Assembly (NCBI GenBank): GCA_037903355.1 | Contig: JBAJFE010000004.1 | Span: 3,410,001-3,474,000, forward strand | Reading direction: 5' to 3' | DNA: 64,000 nt | Source of the DNA: Trichuris trichiura | Lineage: Eukaryota; Nematoda; Enoplea; Trichinellida; Trichuridae | Shown here: positions 48,448-60,759 of the stretch, piece after piece | How positions within the stretch are numbered: the stretch's first letter is position 1 | Layout of the letters: every line of letters begins with the position of its first letter | The notes under the pieces: model-generated | What the model was told of the DNA's origin: nothing | The model's database searches: none | Seen by the model: the letters and a program-made list of their open reading frames with translations, nothing else | Position numbers and translations under genes: made by a program

Positions 48448-48974
48448 ATATGCAAATTTTTCGTGAAATAGCATGCGAAGAATCCTGGTAGCTAGGAATT
48501 TGCAATACTTGAGGAACAGATGTTTCAATTCGAGTGATGTTAATTCGAAATGTAGGTATGCCTTTCAAAGAAGGCTTTATTTCGAAATGTATTAATTTGG
48601 CACCATCTCTGTTTTCTTCAATCCTCATTTATTGTTCCATAAGCATGGAACAAAAATAACTCCAGAGACTGCATGCGCTCGGAGTTGTATTTTTTTACAA
48701 CTGGTAATGAAAAAGTTATTGCATCACTTCAATGGTAGCTACGAAGAATTCAGTATTCCACCTTCAATTGTAATCAAGCTTTATTGTGGATCACAGTGAT
48801 TCTGAGTGTAGTTTGACTCTTACCCTATGAAGGGACGTTTTACGTCCGCCTGGACTTAACAGTATGCTGAGTTTTTGAGTTGTCTGTTTTACGTGAGTTT
48901 TATTTCCATACTTGTGAACAGCTTTTTGTATTGAAAATGTGGTGTCTTGGTACGGGACCATATATTTTCATAAT

Positions 48975-49134
48975 GAAAAAACTTTATTACGGAACGGTTC
49001 CCGTTTATGTATATGGAAAAGAGACTCCGGAGCTTTCGGGTCATTCGAGACCCTTCATCAGCGGTCTAAAGTTCTAGTCCAAAGTCTCTTTTCTATATAC
49101 ATAAACGGTAACCGTTCCGTAATAAAGTTTTTTC
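48975..49134. repeat. Solo PLE-derived foldback with a hammerhead-like motif in the loop
   Basis: Arms 48975-49025 and 49084-49134 (51 bp, two mismatches). They contain CTTTATTACGGA as in the PLE terminal repeat near 4330. Inserted between tRNA copies 18 and 19, which explains that longer convergent spacer. Confidence 0.85.
49025..49066 (-). ncRNA. Hammerhead-ribozyme-like motif (g), core intact
   Basis: Minus strand CCG, CTGATGA, one A, a perfect five-pair GGGTC/GACCC helix, GAAA, then GCTC and CGG. Helix I (CCG/CGG), helix II, the CUGAUGA and GAAA boxes and a two-pair AGCU helix III are all present, with cleavage predicted after the C of GCTC. The only departure from canonical is the extra A before helix II, which is also what I recall of PLE hammerheads. 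One of the two best candidates here. Confidence 0.65.
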
Positions 49135-49306
49135 AGCTTTTTGTATTTTTCTAACTGCATGCGTTGGATTCTTGAGATCTCAAGACAGTTCCATTTGTAT
49201 GATAAATGTCAAAGCAATCAGTAATGACGCGTATACATGTGCTCATGTTCATGCATAGAAGTTTTCTAGGCTGAACAAGTTGGTCTCTTCCGCCACAATC
49301 ACCAAT

Positions 49307-49314
49307 CGTCCCTT

Positions 49315-49374
<60 letters not shown>

Positions 49375-49380
49375 AGAGAC
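49307..49380 (-). tRNA. tRNA-Asn-GTT: tRNA-Asn(GUU) copy 19
   Basis: One acceptor-stem mismatch next to the T-stem (AAGGGAC for CAGGGAC). Otherwise consensus. Confidence 0.85.
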
Positions 49381-50417
49381 GGCGTTTTGGTTGCCCCAAA
49401 TTATAATGGAGGATTGAAGAGAACATTTTTTGACGTTTTTCTTCCAGAGTAGTAGTACGTTGTTGCCGTCACGCAATAGTTTTTTTCTGGGCTAATACAG
49501 CACTATTCTGTCGGTATAAATACGCCTGCAATATTGCCACAACTATATTGTTTCACTGCCATTTTAACTTGGCAAAGAAAACCTGAGCATCATTAAAGAA
49601 GAGCCTACTCAAGAAGATATCAATGATTGGTTTTGCAAGATTATATTAAATTTTGGTGTACCCTTATGCGCAGTTTGACTTCAGGATGTACGTCGATCTG
49701 TTTTTCTTCAAGTAATATGTCCTAACTAAATAATAATTAGGTAGATCTTCGCCTGTATGGATCATTCGTTATGAGAGGTATCTAGGAGCAAGGATTATTC
49801 ATATAGAGTGAAACTACTTCGTCAGAACTGTACTTTTCAAGGGGCTAATCGGATGATGAGAAATTCAGTTAATGGAAAGCCTATTGGTTTGCAAGTACTG
49901 ATCTTACTGTCATACGCATATTAGGAATATTTGAGTCTGAGACCTTTGCAGTGCATCTGTACGTTCTGTTGCCACAATTGTTTCAACCAGGAAGCGGTTT
50001 GAAATTTTAAAAAGTTAAATTGACAAGAATGCAATATTCTGGATGAAGTTTTTATACTTGGTTTGAAGAAATGGCACGAGCGCCAATGGCAGCATGCATC
50101 GACCTGACCATGTCGAAGTGTGTACCATATTTGTCATTTTGCAGATCAAATGCCAGATTATTCCTTGTTGTTAGAACATACTATTCAGATAGCGCTTTTT
50201 AAAGTAAAAAGACAAAGGCAGCTTGCACACAGTGGACTACAAAAAGCTTCTGTTCGAATGGCGACACTGCAACAGTTTTGACTTCATGCGTTCACTGTGT
50301 AACTCTGTTATTCACCTCAGTGGGTTCATACAGCCAAAAAGAAGCTTCGCTGAATGTTCTCCAACGGTTAGGCCTAAGTCACACTCACATTCTAAATGGA
50401 CTAAAGTGTGGATACAC
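49381..50417. other. Unique tRNA spacer, no gene seen
   Basis: The 1038-bp divergent spacer between copies 19 and 20 does not match the other spacers and shows no supportable frame. Confidence 0.5.
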
Positions 50418-50423
50418 GTCTCT

Positions 50424-50484
<61 letters not shown>

Positions 50485-50491
50485 AGGGACG
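50418..50491 (+). tRNA. tRNA-Asn-GTT: tRNA-Asn(GUU) copy 20
   Basis: Consensus cloverleaf. The spacer after it is a diverged, reversed relative of the copy 4-5 spacer. Confidence 0.94.
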
Positions 50492-51056
50492 ACTAGCCAT
50501 TATGCTGCTGGTGAGCATCATTTTCTCTCTGGAAAATATCCATACATGAGTATGAGTACACGTTTGAAGTGTCTACAAATTGCTTGGACTACAAGCAAGC
50601 AAATGGAGCTGTTGTGTGCATTGAAGAACCAACGCATGTGCTTCTGAAAATTAAGAACAGGGTTGTGAAAACATAAGGGCAAAACATGCGTGCAGACAAG
50701 AGTGCTTCAAAGTTTTGTGGGACTTTGCCTTCCGGTTGGTAGCTGAGCAAGACTAAGAAGTACCGTAATTCACAGCTGAAAATTATTCAAGTTAAGGGCT
50801 AAATGCTCTAGGTTTCATGATAGTCCTTTGTATGTTGTATTTATTCTCATTACGATGGACTGTCAAAAAGTACAGACCTGAGTGCGCGTAGCTTCCGGGG
50901 AATGATGAAGATAGAGAAGGCACTAGCTTAACACTTTTCGAAATGAAGCCTCCAAAAGAGAACGTAACACTATGAACATATCATTTCAGAAGTGTGGCAT
51001 CTGTCAGTTGCGTATTGCGAATTCATGGATAGCCAAGTTTCTTTTCGTGCTGTTGA

Positions 51057-51063
51057 CGTCTCT

Positions 51064-51117
<54 letters not shown>

Positions 51118-51130
51118 ACGCCACAGAGAC
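51057..51130 (-). tRNA. tRNA-Asn-GTT: tRNA-Asn(GUU) copy 21
   Basis: Intact; D-stem has one G-T pair (GCGT), acceptor fully paired as in copy 2. Confidence 0.9.
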
Positions 51131-51349
51131 GTGTGGTGGAATCTTAAAACCTGCTTTTGTTGAAAAGATAGGCGTCAGCATGTCTCCTTTGTCCGAGCAG
51201 CTAAGTGGCTTAACTTATTTTTTTGCGATAATGCTGCTGTCAGATTCATCCATAAACATTCATTTACCTTCTGTGTTGGTGATGTGTCACGAATAGTTGG
51301 TCTCAAGTCGAAATCAGCGGCAAATTGCTGAAGGTATATTAGGATGTAC

Positions 51350-51355
51350 GTCTCT

Positions 51356-51406
<51 letters not shown>

Positions 51407-51423
51407 GAGCCCACCCAGGGACG
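51350..51423 (+). tRNA. tRNA-Asn-GTT: tRNA-Asn(GUU) copy 22
   Basis: Consensus cloverleaf with TTCGAGC; TTTTT within about 10 bases downstream. Confidence 0.95.
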
Positions 51424-53242
51424 CTGCATTTTTGATGATAAACTAATAAATTTCTTTTACTTAATTAGTTCTGGAAGCATATTTTTCTTTCGAGAGTATT
51501 TTGCCTATATAGCGTGTTCGCAATCAACATTTACTGCTTCAATTGTCCCTTCCACGTCACCAGAAAAATCCCCCTTTTTGTCTACCGTACGCTCGATTTG
51601 CAGGTTGTGGCTTCGAGCACTCAACCTTGTCTCAATAAGAATAATGCAATTGCTTAACCGTCTACTTTTTCGTTCAACAAGTTCTTTCAAGACTGTAGAT
51701 TTATTACGCAAGCGATTTACCGACGCGACTTTTTTGTTTCTAACGATCCCCAGAGTGACAGTCGTTCAACATAGCATTAAGATGGTCGGCTCAGCATTAA
51801 CTTTCCTTGCAATAAGTTGCGCGCTTTGCTAGCTAAGAGCCGATGCCAACAATCAAAAGACAGTAGCACCATGCAAGAGAGTGCTGTCGGGCTATAAGTA
51901 AAACTAACATCGCGACATGGTATGTTTTAAGCTAACCACAGTGTCGCAGTTAGCAAGTTGAGCTACGCTGCAACCGTAGGTTCCACCCACTTCGTACAAG
52001 CAGAGGAAAAACATTCAAAACCAAGCACATTCTTTGTTCGGCGGTTGCTGGTATAGTGAACAAGTTCCCAATTTATTGCCTTTGGTGTTTTTTTAATTTG
52101 GCTCGCCATTAGCGTCAATAGCTTCGCAGGCCAGAAACCACTGTTCTTCGTAAAAACTGGACAGTCCATAATAATGCGCCGAAATGTACCACACACAGTA
52201 GATGTTCGGCCGCGTCGAAAAGTTTGTTTGTTTGGTGGCTAGCTAGCAGAAGTCTAAAACTTTAGTTTAACCATCCACTAAAGTTCACCCATGTCTGCTT
52301 CATTAACCTGTCTACTCATTCTTGTAACCGCAAAGTTGAGGATTGCAATAGTTTGATCTTCAAGTGACATCACTTTAATGTAAGTCGTCCAAAGTATGTC
52401 ATCCGAAGAAGTAAGCAGTGCGGTACAGCGCAACTTGAGGTAACCCTAATCCGTAGCGTACGGAAAAATGGCAGCAGTCAAAAATCCTTCCCGATGTCCA
52501 GCTAAGTGTGACAAACTCTTGTAGCGAGTTGCTTGTTTAAACCGGCTTAGCTATGCCAAACGTGTTTTCAGAAAGAAATATTTAATTTGCATTAAGCATT
52601 GAAACTTGAAGTTTAAAAATGTCCATCGGTAATGAATGTTTCAAAGCTAATAACAGGACGTATTGAGCCGCCTCTGCGAACGAGCTGCTCTTCCCGTATA
52701 ACGTTATTCGTTACTGCCATTAGTATTTGGCTAATTTAACTAATGAATACCAGTCTGATGGACTGGTTATTCTTTTAGCGTAATCTGGCAAAGAATCCTT
52801 AAAAGGATTTCTTGACCGTTGTAGACCATAGTCAAAAATTGCCTGGGAAGCTTTTTAAAAGCAAACAAACGCTCTTGTACTTAATACTGTTGCAAACACC
52901 CTAAAGCTGTTTGCTACAATAGCAACTTGTGCTCAGTCAACTATTGTAGAACATTTAAACTGATGAATGACATGATCGTTGTACTGTATGTTGGTAAACC
53001 TACTTCTCGGGTTTTTGCTTGTGCAGTCGGTTGGTTATTGTTTACCATAGCGTTCAATCTGGGCTGTTTGCAGGTGCAGCCAAATCTCGTCGTTGGTTCC
53101 TTTGCTGCATTCTAAGTCTTGCGTTACTGAAAAGCCATTTTCTTCTTAGTCGGTGCGTTTTCTCTTCAATTCCTGAACTGTAGCCTACTTGCCGCCACTT
53201 AGTTATCGGTCAGACGGCGCCGTGCGGACGTGGAGTGCTAAC
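51424..53242. other. No gene seen
   Basis: Between the tRNA array and the golgin gene. Short frames only; a 77-codon minus frame at 51963-52196 has no recognisable domain. The golgin promoter should lie at the right edge, but no TATA box is visible. Confidence 0.45.
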
Positions 53243-56200
53243 ATGTTTCAGGGACTGAAATCTCGGCTAGCCGAAGAAACAAGGAAACTTCAAAATGTAA
53301 GCTGTCATGAAGAGTATTTCTCCTAGTTTTGCAATGGCTGCTTTTATTTATTAACGCGATTTTAAACTTGGCGTGCACGTTGAACCTTGACGTATTTGTA
53401 CCAGTCGTGCTTTAACGTTTGTATGTTACTCATTCCGCTTTCCTCCATAATGGCGTTCGCAGTTTCTTAAGCATGTTTGCAGCTGTTCCATTTTCTCTTT
53501 CATTTTTTGGCCTTCTCTCTTGCTTGTCAGAAAACTGGTTTTCTCGTCTTCTGCTTAGACAGAGCCTGCGGTGTTAGCAAGTTTATTCAGCGCGTCGTGC
53601 TTTCTCTTCTTATGAAGATGATAAGTGCATCTTGTATGGCTTGCAGTTTTCATTTGCATTAGCATATATGGTTCCTAAGTTCAAGCTGTTGCGCAAAGCA
53701 CGAAAATGGGTTTACCGAAAAGGTTTGCGCATAGTTGGCGGTGATGGCAAAAGAAAAGTATTCATTTTGGTTTTTTGTTTGTTTCGCTCTACCCTCGCGC
53801 CAGTGGTTGTTTCGATTTAGGCGGTGAATCAGGTTGGCATCACTTTGCCGGAAAAGTTTGGAAACCTTTCCCAGGGCGCTCCATCTGTAGGTTCTTTGCA
53901 AGTGAGTTATCGCTCCTTTTCTGACTTTCCGCTTCTAAGTTTTTGTTTGCTTAGCTGGCGGCCTCCTTTTTTGTAATGTTAAAATCTGGTTAACCGTTTT
54001 TTAAAGTTTTCCAATTTTTAATTAGGATAAGCAAGCCGGTAAATCGAGCGACGTTCCCGGAAATGAAACGCTGCGAAGTTCTTCATCTAAACCTGAATAC
54101 GAAGGACAGGATTTGGTTGACGTTTCGTTGGTAAGACAACTTACGTTTCATGCAAAGGAATATCAGATGTTTGTTAGATTAAACTGGTTATTACCTAATT
54201 TCCTTACAGTATCACGCATTATTTTCAAACATCTATTTTCATTTCTACAGTTGGTATTCTGTATATTCCTAGCTTATTGCTACACGCTCTGATCTATGTA
54301 GCTTTTGTGGTCCGTCTTTTAACCGAGTATAAATACATTTAGTTTGCGTTGTATGAAGATAAAATGTTTTAAAAGTATAATCTTTATCTATCAAACTTTC
54401 AGGATAGTAACCTTGAGTCGCGTAAGGAAGATTTAGCCTATCCTGTACGCCAGCGCCATGATTCTGGTTCCTCCATCAGTAGCTATGACAGGTATTTGAT
54501 TCACAAAGTTCGAATTCGTCCTTAGCGTAGTTTTCTTAAAGCATATTTATGCAAAGTCATACTTCCGTTCCTGGCAATATCTTGTTGTCAGATTTGGAAA
54601 GTATTGCGGATGAAGATAGCCTTTCAGTTTGTTCGACTCAATTGAGCGAGCCGAATTCTCTGGAGAAGGTATCCTTAATGTTGGATAGGCTGAGCAGTCA
54701 AGCCTCCCTTTACCGCGACAAGTATAAGAAGGTGATCGCATGTTTGTTGTCGAAATCTATTTTTAATAAAGTATACTTCAGGCTTTGGGTGCTTACAGGA
54801 ACTGCCTGACTGAGAATGAAAAGCTTAAGGTTTCCTTGTTTTATTGTCCTTTTTTTCCAAATTCTAATTATTCATTCAGGCTACCATTGACGTCACTCGT
54901 GACAGGGCTGTTGAACGTATTCGGCAAATCAGGCAAAGACGCATAAACGAGACGGAAGATTTTCAAAAAATCATTAACGAGTTGAACGCCAAAGTTGTGG
55001 CCGTAGAACGAGTAAGCTGGTTTGCCTCTTTTACTGTAGTGCATGCAGGTACGTATGTTCGCTTTAAGGCTGGAAATGAAGAAGCAGAAAAGCATAAACA
55101 AAAAGTGAGTAAAGAGTGCGGTGTACGTTGTCTTGTCAATGCTTAGCATTTTTGCTGTGTTCCCTTGAAACGCTGATTTATTTCTCAATGTTCAAAGAGT
55201 ACATTCGCGTCACTACGTAGCTACTTAACAGGCACGTCATTGGGGCACCGAATAGGCGTATAACTTTGAATACATTGTTCCTTTTCATTTAAGAAAATGT
55301 GTATAGTAAAAGTAGAATTTTGAATATCCCACCTGGGGCATCTCTTCAGTTTTCATTGTTTAGTTCTTTCAAAAGTTTTAATTTTTTTAAAAAAATTTGT
55401 AAAGTATTTTTGCGGCATAGCTTGCGGCTTCCCTTGTTGCTTGCACTCCACGCTGAGTCGCACTGTATACGCATGCGGTATATACAAGTTTTTGTTTTAT
55501 CATACGGGAGCACTCATTGTGCAAATTTGCGTACAGCAAATAAGTCTCATTGAATAATTGTTGCAGAGCAATCGAAAATTATCTTTTAGTTTTATTACAT
55601 TATTTAAAGTCTGCTGTGCTTCTATTTCGAGTCAAGTTAGACCTGTTAAATGTAGTGAAGTAGCAATAGAAACCTGCCAGAACATTCAAACTATTAGAGA
55701 CACGCCGTCAGACGCTATTGGTCTCCTAAGCGGGTAATATGGCTGACTAATTATTAGTCTTATCAATAGTTATGATTGCCAACTTCCGTAAAAAGTAAAC
55801 AAAGGTTTAAAGGTTTTGTCTTGCCGCTAAATTAGAAAATCTTTATTATAATTGCTAAGCGCGAAATGAAGGATTTTGTTTTCATGATCAACTCTTGCCT
55901 GCATAGTCATAGGGTTGTGCTTAGCTTCCTCAGTTGATTGTTGTCAAGTTCAGGATATCTAAAAGCACAGTATTGTTTCTTGTAGGTAAAAGTTCTGGAA
56001 GACTTGTTGGGCAGATGCAAGCAAAGTATTACAAACTACAAGTCTAGCATTGAACAGCTAACCTTGGAGAACAATGCTTTGCGCGAGAAGGCTGACCATC
56101 TTAATAGCGGAACAGTTAGCCCAGTTGTTTACATCTATATATGCTTTGCTCTTATAGAAGATTTTCAGGATAGCGGGAAAGCAAACGCAGTTGAGCCGGC

Positions 56201-59200
56201 GGAGGTCGATCAGCATTGGCGGGATGAGTTGAAACGCGTGGAGGAGGAATGTCAGGGAAAGCTACAGGAAATGGAAGAGCAGCACAATATGAATTTGGCC
56301 AAGATTAAGCAAGATATGCACGAGACCATTGAGGCAAAAGATGCTGAATTGGAATCCTTCCATCAGCGCCTCAATTCGGGTTTGCCTTGAGTGTTAGCTG
56401 GTTTGCTTGTCCATAGTTTCCTTTTTAAGCTCTTGACGAACTGGAGTCCGCCAAGTTGCTTATTAACGAGTCAAAAGCGTGCGAAGAAACTTTGGAGAAC
56501 GAAAAGAAGGAATTAGTAACCCAACTGGCAGCCGTAAAGCAGGCTGTAGTCAAGGCTATAGTAGTAAGTAGCATTTTTCCCGCTCAATATGCTGCTCGTT
56601 CCAACTTCGTTGATTTAAGTCAGCAGGATAGACATATTTTCCGTTTGAATCTAATCTTAAGAAATTTTCTTAAGGAGGAAGAAAGCAAAAAACACGAAGC
56701 AATGATAGCTGCTTACGAGGAAAGGATACGTGAAATGATGGCTCAAATAGATTCAAAAGCTGACTACGAGAAAATGTACCAGTCGAAAGTTGGTTGCTTT
56801 GGTTTACGAGAATTCCAAAATGCCACGCTGAAAGTCCATCTTACTTTATAGCAAGCCGAATTAGAGCAAAGTTTGCAGGAAGTGCGGCAACAAATGACGC
56901 TGGAAGTGGAGGAGCGTGAAATGCAATTGTCCGCCGCCGTGTTAGCCAAGAATAAAATAATCGACGAACTTAATGTCGAGCTGGAAAAACTTCGAACTGT
57001 AAATTTTTGTAAGCGATTACGGTAAGTTCGTTTAAAATTTTAAATCTTCCAGAGCACTGCCGAGCTGGAAAGTCGCCTTGAAAACTATTCGCAGCATGGC
57101 ATTCAACGGGAAGAATTGGAGAAACGTTCAATCCAACATAGCGAAGCCTTATTGGCTAAAGATGCGACCATTAGCCAACAGCAGCAGCAAATAGATCAGC
57201 TGAGAGCGGTTGGCTTCTTTCGATGAATGCTGTCTTTTATCTACGGAAAAATTTACTTTGTCTTAGACTGCGTCATCGCTGGAAGACAAACTTGCCGCAA
57301 TGGCAGTTATTGAAAAGGAGCGTAATCTACTCGAGGAAAGTTTGAATAATCAACGTTTAGCAGCGGATAATCTAAGCAAGGTAAGTATTTTTCCCGCCAG
57401 CTGACCTGAATGACTTTTAAACTGTTAATGCTTTGGCAGAAGAATGCTGATCTCGAAAGTCAATTGGAATCGCGGATAAAGTCACTTGAAGACTTAGAAA
57501 AAAAAATTCAAGAAAGCCAACAACTTAGCCAACATTTGTTTGGAAAAGAAGAAGAAGTGAACAAGCTGTCCACTGAAGTCTCATCTCTTGAAATGGTGAG
57601 TATACGAAGCCTTCTGAGCATTTAGTTGTTTTCCGTACCTTTTTAAATATATATATATATATACTACGCATTATTTCGTGTATATATACACGAAATAATG
57701 CGTAGTAGATCAGGCAGCACGAATGTAACTTAATGCTTTTCGAAATAATCGCATTGATTATTTGCTTAGCTTTTGTCTACGCTGGAGAGCGAGCGGGAGA
57801 CGTTGAAAAGTGAGCTGTCCGAAGCTACGGAGGACCGAGACGAGGCAAAATTGAAAGCCGAAATGTTGGAAAAGAAATGCAACGAATTGTCGCTTTCCAT
57901 GGAGGAAATGGAGGAGAAAAGCGCGCGCTTAATTTCCGACGCCCTTCAAGCGGCAAACGAGCAAGCGCAGAAGGAGTTGCAAAATACGATCGACGATTTG
58001 AGCCAAAGAAATTTGTCCAAGATGGCCGAACTTCACGAAATTACGGAAAAGTGGAAAAGCGAAGCAGCATCTTTGCAAGATAGGTTGAATAAGCAAGCTG
58101 CGGAGCTTGATGAATGCAACAGAGCCATGGATCAATGGACGAACGAAAGGAGCAGTACTGACCAACAAATGAAGCAACTCCAAGCGAAATTAGAAGACGA
58201 GAAGAAGAAAACGGCTTCTTTCGAAGAACAACTTAAAGAAGTCGAGTCAGGCAGAGTTCACATTGCCAGTGAACTGGCAAACACGTCAAAGGAAGTCGAA
58301 TGTCTCCGTTTGGAGAAAAACAATCTATACCTTGAGCACCAGGAGCTAATGGAGAAATCAAAGGCTACTTTGGAAGCTTTACAACAGGCCAACGAGTACA
58401 TTGAAAATCTTAAAGCCATGAACCAATCAGAGCATAACGGAAAGGCCGCCTTCACCCTACTTGCTAATTTTGGTCAGGGATACCTTTCGTTACTTGACAA
58501 AACCGCCGCGTGCATTCCTGATTTGGAAGAATTGGCAACAGATAATTCGGGTACTGCTACTGATAAGCAAGCAGCCGAAACTGTAGATAACTCCCATAGA
58601 CTTGCGGACAGTTTGGAGAAATGTCTTCATCAGTTGACAAACTTTGCTGATGCTCTTGCCGGAGGTGATAAATCCCTGGATGATCTCCTTAACGAGTCTG
58701 CTCCCATGGGTGAAGTAGTCAATGTCATGCTCGAGAGTATTGACCGTTTGGCCGAAATTTGCCGGCTGAGAAGCGAAGCAGTTAAGGAACTGCGTGATAG
58801 TACAAACACGCTTTTGAAGGAAAAAGAGAGTTTACAGTCCGAAATTGACACATTTAGTCCGATTAAGGCATCGTGCGAAAGAAGCTGCTCCAGTTTCAAG
58901 GCATCCTTGTCGCGTTTGAAGCCCCCGCCGGATGATAAACTGTACGTCTCGCCCATTTTGGAAAGAGATCGCATTCTTAGTCGTATCGAACAAGTCGCAG
59001 CAAAATGTGACGAGGCGTCCGTGAATTACGATTTTTCCGCACCGTTCGACTCGCTGGTTTCTATGATGCAATGGTTTTTGGACACAGGCGACCACAGATG
59101 GCAGTCTCATCAAGCCTCTTTTGGAATTCTTGACAAGAAATACCATTTATTGGAAAAGCGACTGGAGGAGAAAATGAGAGAGGTCGACCGGTTGTCCGAA

Positions 59201-60759
59201 CTCAGTTTAAGCGAAGAGGAAGCAAAAATTTCCCGCCAAAAAGATGCTACCGCATTCTTTGCCGAAATGGAGAACATTTTTGAGCAACTTTCCTCGCAAA
59301 TGTGCCAAATGGATATCCCCGTGCTTGGAGCTTCATCGGAATGCTTAGGCGGGCTAGTCTCGGTTTGTAGTCAATTGAAGCACCTGGACGAACCCTTGCT
59401 GCGCAAGGAAGAATTTTTGAACTGCCTACGATTGGCGTACGGTAGTATGTGTCCAGCTTGGAGTCTGAAGCTCTCAAGTTTAACGAGGAGCTTTCTAATT
59501 CGAAAGAAAAAGCCTGTACAATCGATGCTCTCAAGGCTCGTCTAGTCTCCAATGATAGTCAAACGCAAATGCTGCATGTTGCTCTTCAAAAGTTGTTCGA
59601 CTCAGTCGCTCACGATTTTGACCAAATTCAGTATCGATTATGCAAATTTGAATCTGTTATTGGCGATATGCGGTCGTCGTTAAGCCAGCTTGACTCTGCC
59701 CTTCAGGAAAAGCATTCCTTAAGTCAGGATCTAACTTCCTTAAGGGCGCGCAACGAGAATCTCGAAACCGTAATGCTTTCTAAGCAGAAGGAATTGGAAC
59801 TTTTGCGTCGAACCTCCGTATGGAGCGACTGGGAGCAAGACGAGCTGGCAGCACCCGTCGACGGTATCTGCTTTCATACGAATGCTGACCATTGTTAACC
59901 AGCAACATTGTGTACAATTTTTGTAGGTAGTTCACCTCGCGAGACGCCTGATTTGGGGACAAATGCTCATCGCCCTCGAGACGATACGTACGAGCGCGAC
60001 AAAGTGGGACGGATAACCTCTTATGCGCGCATTGTTGCTTGACTTTTCCTATTTGTAGCTAGAAGTTGCCAAGATCGAGATACCTTTGCAGGAACGCGTC
60101 CAACCGCAGGGTTCTTTGAATGGGACCTTGCCTAGCCACGACGTGAAGGTGTGACGCAAGATGTCGACGTCATTTTTTTGTTTAGGAACTAAGGTTGCCC
60201 TTTTAGACTTCGCTTTCCGGTCCGGATGTTGGCAGCCAACCTTCCGACAGGCTTGTTTTCGCGATTTTTGAGCTTCTTATTTTGTCTAATTGCATTTGCA
60301 TATTTCAGAGAACACCCAACAAATTTGGAACAGTTTGCTGTGCGCTCGGAGCAAACGGGACATTCGGTAGGATTTTGGGCTTACTATCGGTTGCCGTTGT
60401 TCTACGCTTTATCCCGCGTTTCAGGCGCAAGAACGTAAGCGATTCGATAGCGTTGATTTTCACCCTTTGTTCGCCGAGCCGACAGAAGCTGAGGTACGAG
60501 TATTCACTCAAGTAGCTTGTAGACAATATGCATTTCAGTACTTGAAAAATATACTGTACCGCTACATGACGGAAAGGGAGTTGTTGGGTCGCGAGTCAGT
60601 GGTAAGTAATGCAAAAGCGTCGATGAAATTTGCTCATAGAGATTATATTGCTTTTTTCAGACGTTGGCTAAAGCAATAGCCGCTGTGGTCAAGTTCAGTC
60701 CATCGCAGACTAGACTGGTTTTGCTCAAGGAAGAATCGCGGTCGGCTACGACGTGGTAA
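53243..60759 (+). CDS. Golgin with C-terminal GRIP domain, 25 exons
   Basis: Hand-built model, 1484 aa. Exons: 53243-53296, 53821-53901, 54026-54130, 54403-54491, 54557-54731, 54782-54829, 54880-55011, 55069-55104, 55986-56114, 56169-56379, 56430-56563, 56675-56788, 56852-56998, 57053-57208, 57267-57380, 57440-57595, 57770-59436, 59457-59863, 59927-60003, 60059-60148, 60207-60250, 60309-60366, 60425-60493, 60539-60601, 60661-60759. The start MFQGLKSRLAEETRKLQ resembles golgin-97/golgin-245 N-termini. Residues about 150-1340 are mostly long coiled coil. The end, EPTEAEYLKNILYRYM then LAKAIAAVVKFSPSQT, is a GRIP domain, which binds Arl1 to tether the protein to the trans-Golgi; the EPTE..YL form is closest to golgin-245 (GOLGA4) as I recall it. 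The 20-nt gap between exons 17 and 18 is abnormal. Exon 8's acceptor is weak, and intron 21 is GC-AG. Confidence 0.88.
57663..57706. repeat. Perfect 44-bp palindrome in golgin intron 16
   Basis: Two exact 22-base complementary halves with no spacer (starts ACTACGCATTATTTCG), next to a short TA run. Forms a cruciform or hairpin; no known function. Confidence 0.9.

Larger units (their letters stand above)
38935..51423. repeat. Array of 22 tRNA-Asn(GUU) sequences in strictly alternating orientation
   Basis: Twenty-two 74-nt tRNA-Asn copies occur as -,+,-,+ throughout without exception. Divergent spacers are 195-198, 220, 438, 980 or 1038 bp; convergent spacers are 530-637, or 860 bp. The block of copies 1-5 recurs directly as copies 7-11 with an offset of 3149-3153 bp. 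Copies 7-10 mirror copies 11-14 about position 43948, and copies 5-7 mirror 16-18 about 44778. The 438-bp spacers equal a 197-bp-type spacer plus a 242-bp MITE. The array therefore grew by direct and inverted duplication of multi-gene blocks. Confidence 0.95.

Noticed and set aside
38935..51423. CRISPR-like regularly spaced identical repeats
   Set aside because: The repeat unit folds as tRNA-Asn, orientation alternates and spacers are hundreds of bases long.
57877..58974. Antisense and alternate-frame ORFs of 60-114 codons within the golgin large exon
   Set aside because: Shadows of a long coding exon with strong coiled-coil composition in the sense frame.
60282..60515. Hydrophobic frame suggesting a transmembrane tail for the golgin
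   Set aside because: It reads through two introns; splicing instead gives a hydrophilic linker leading in frame to the GRIP domain.
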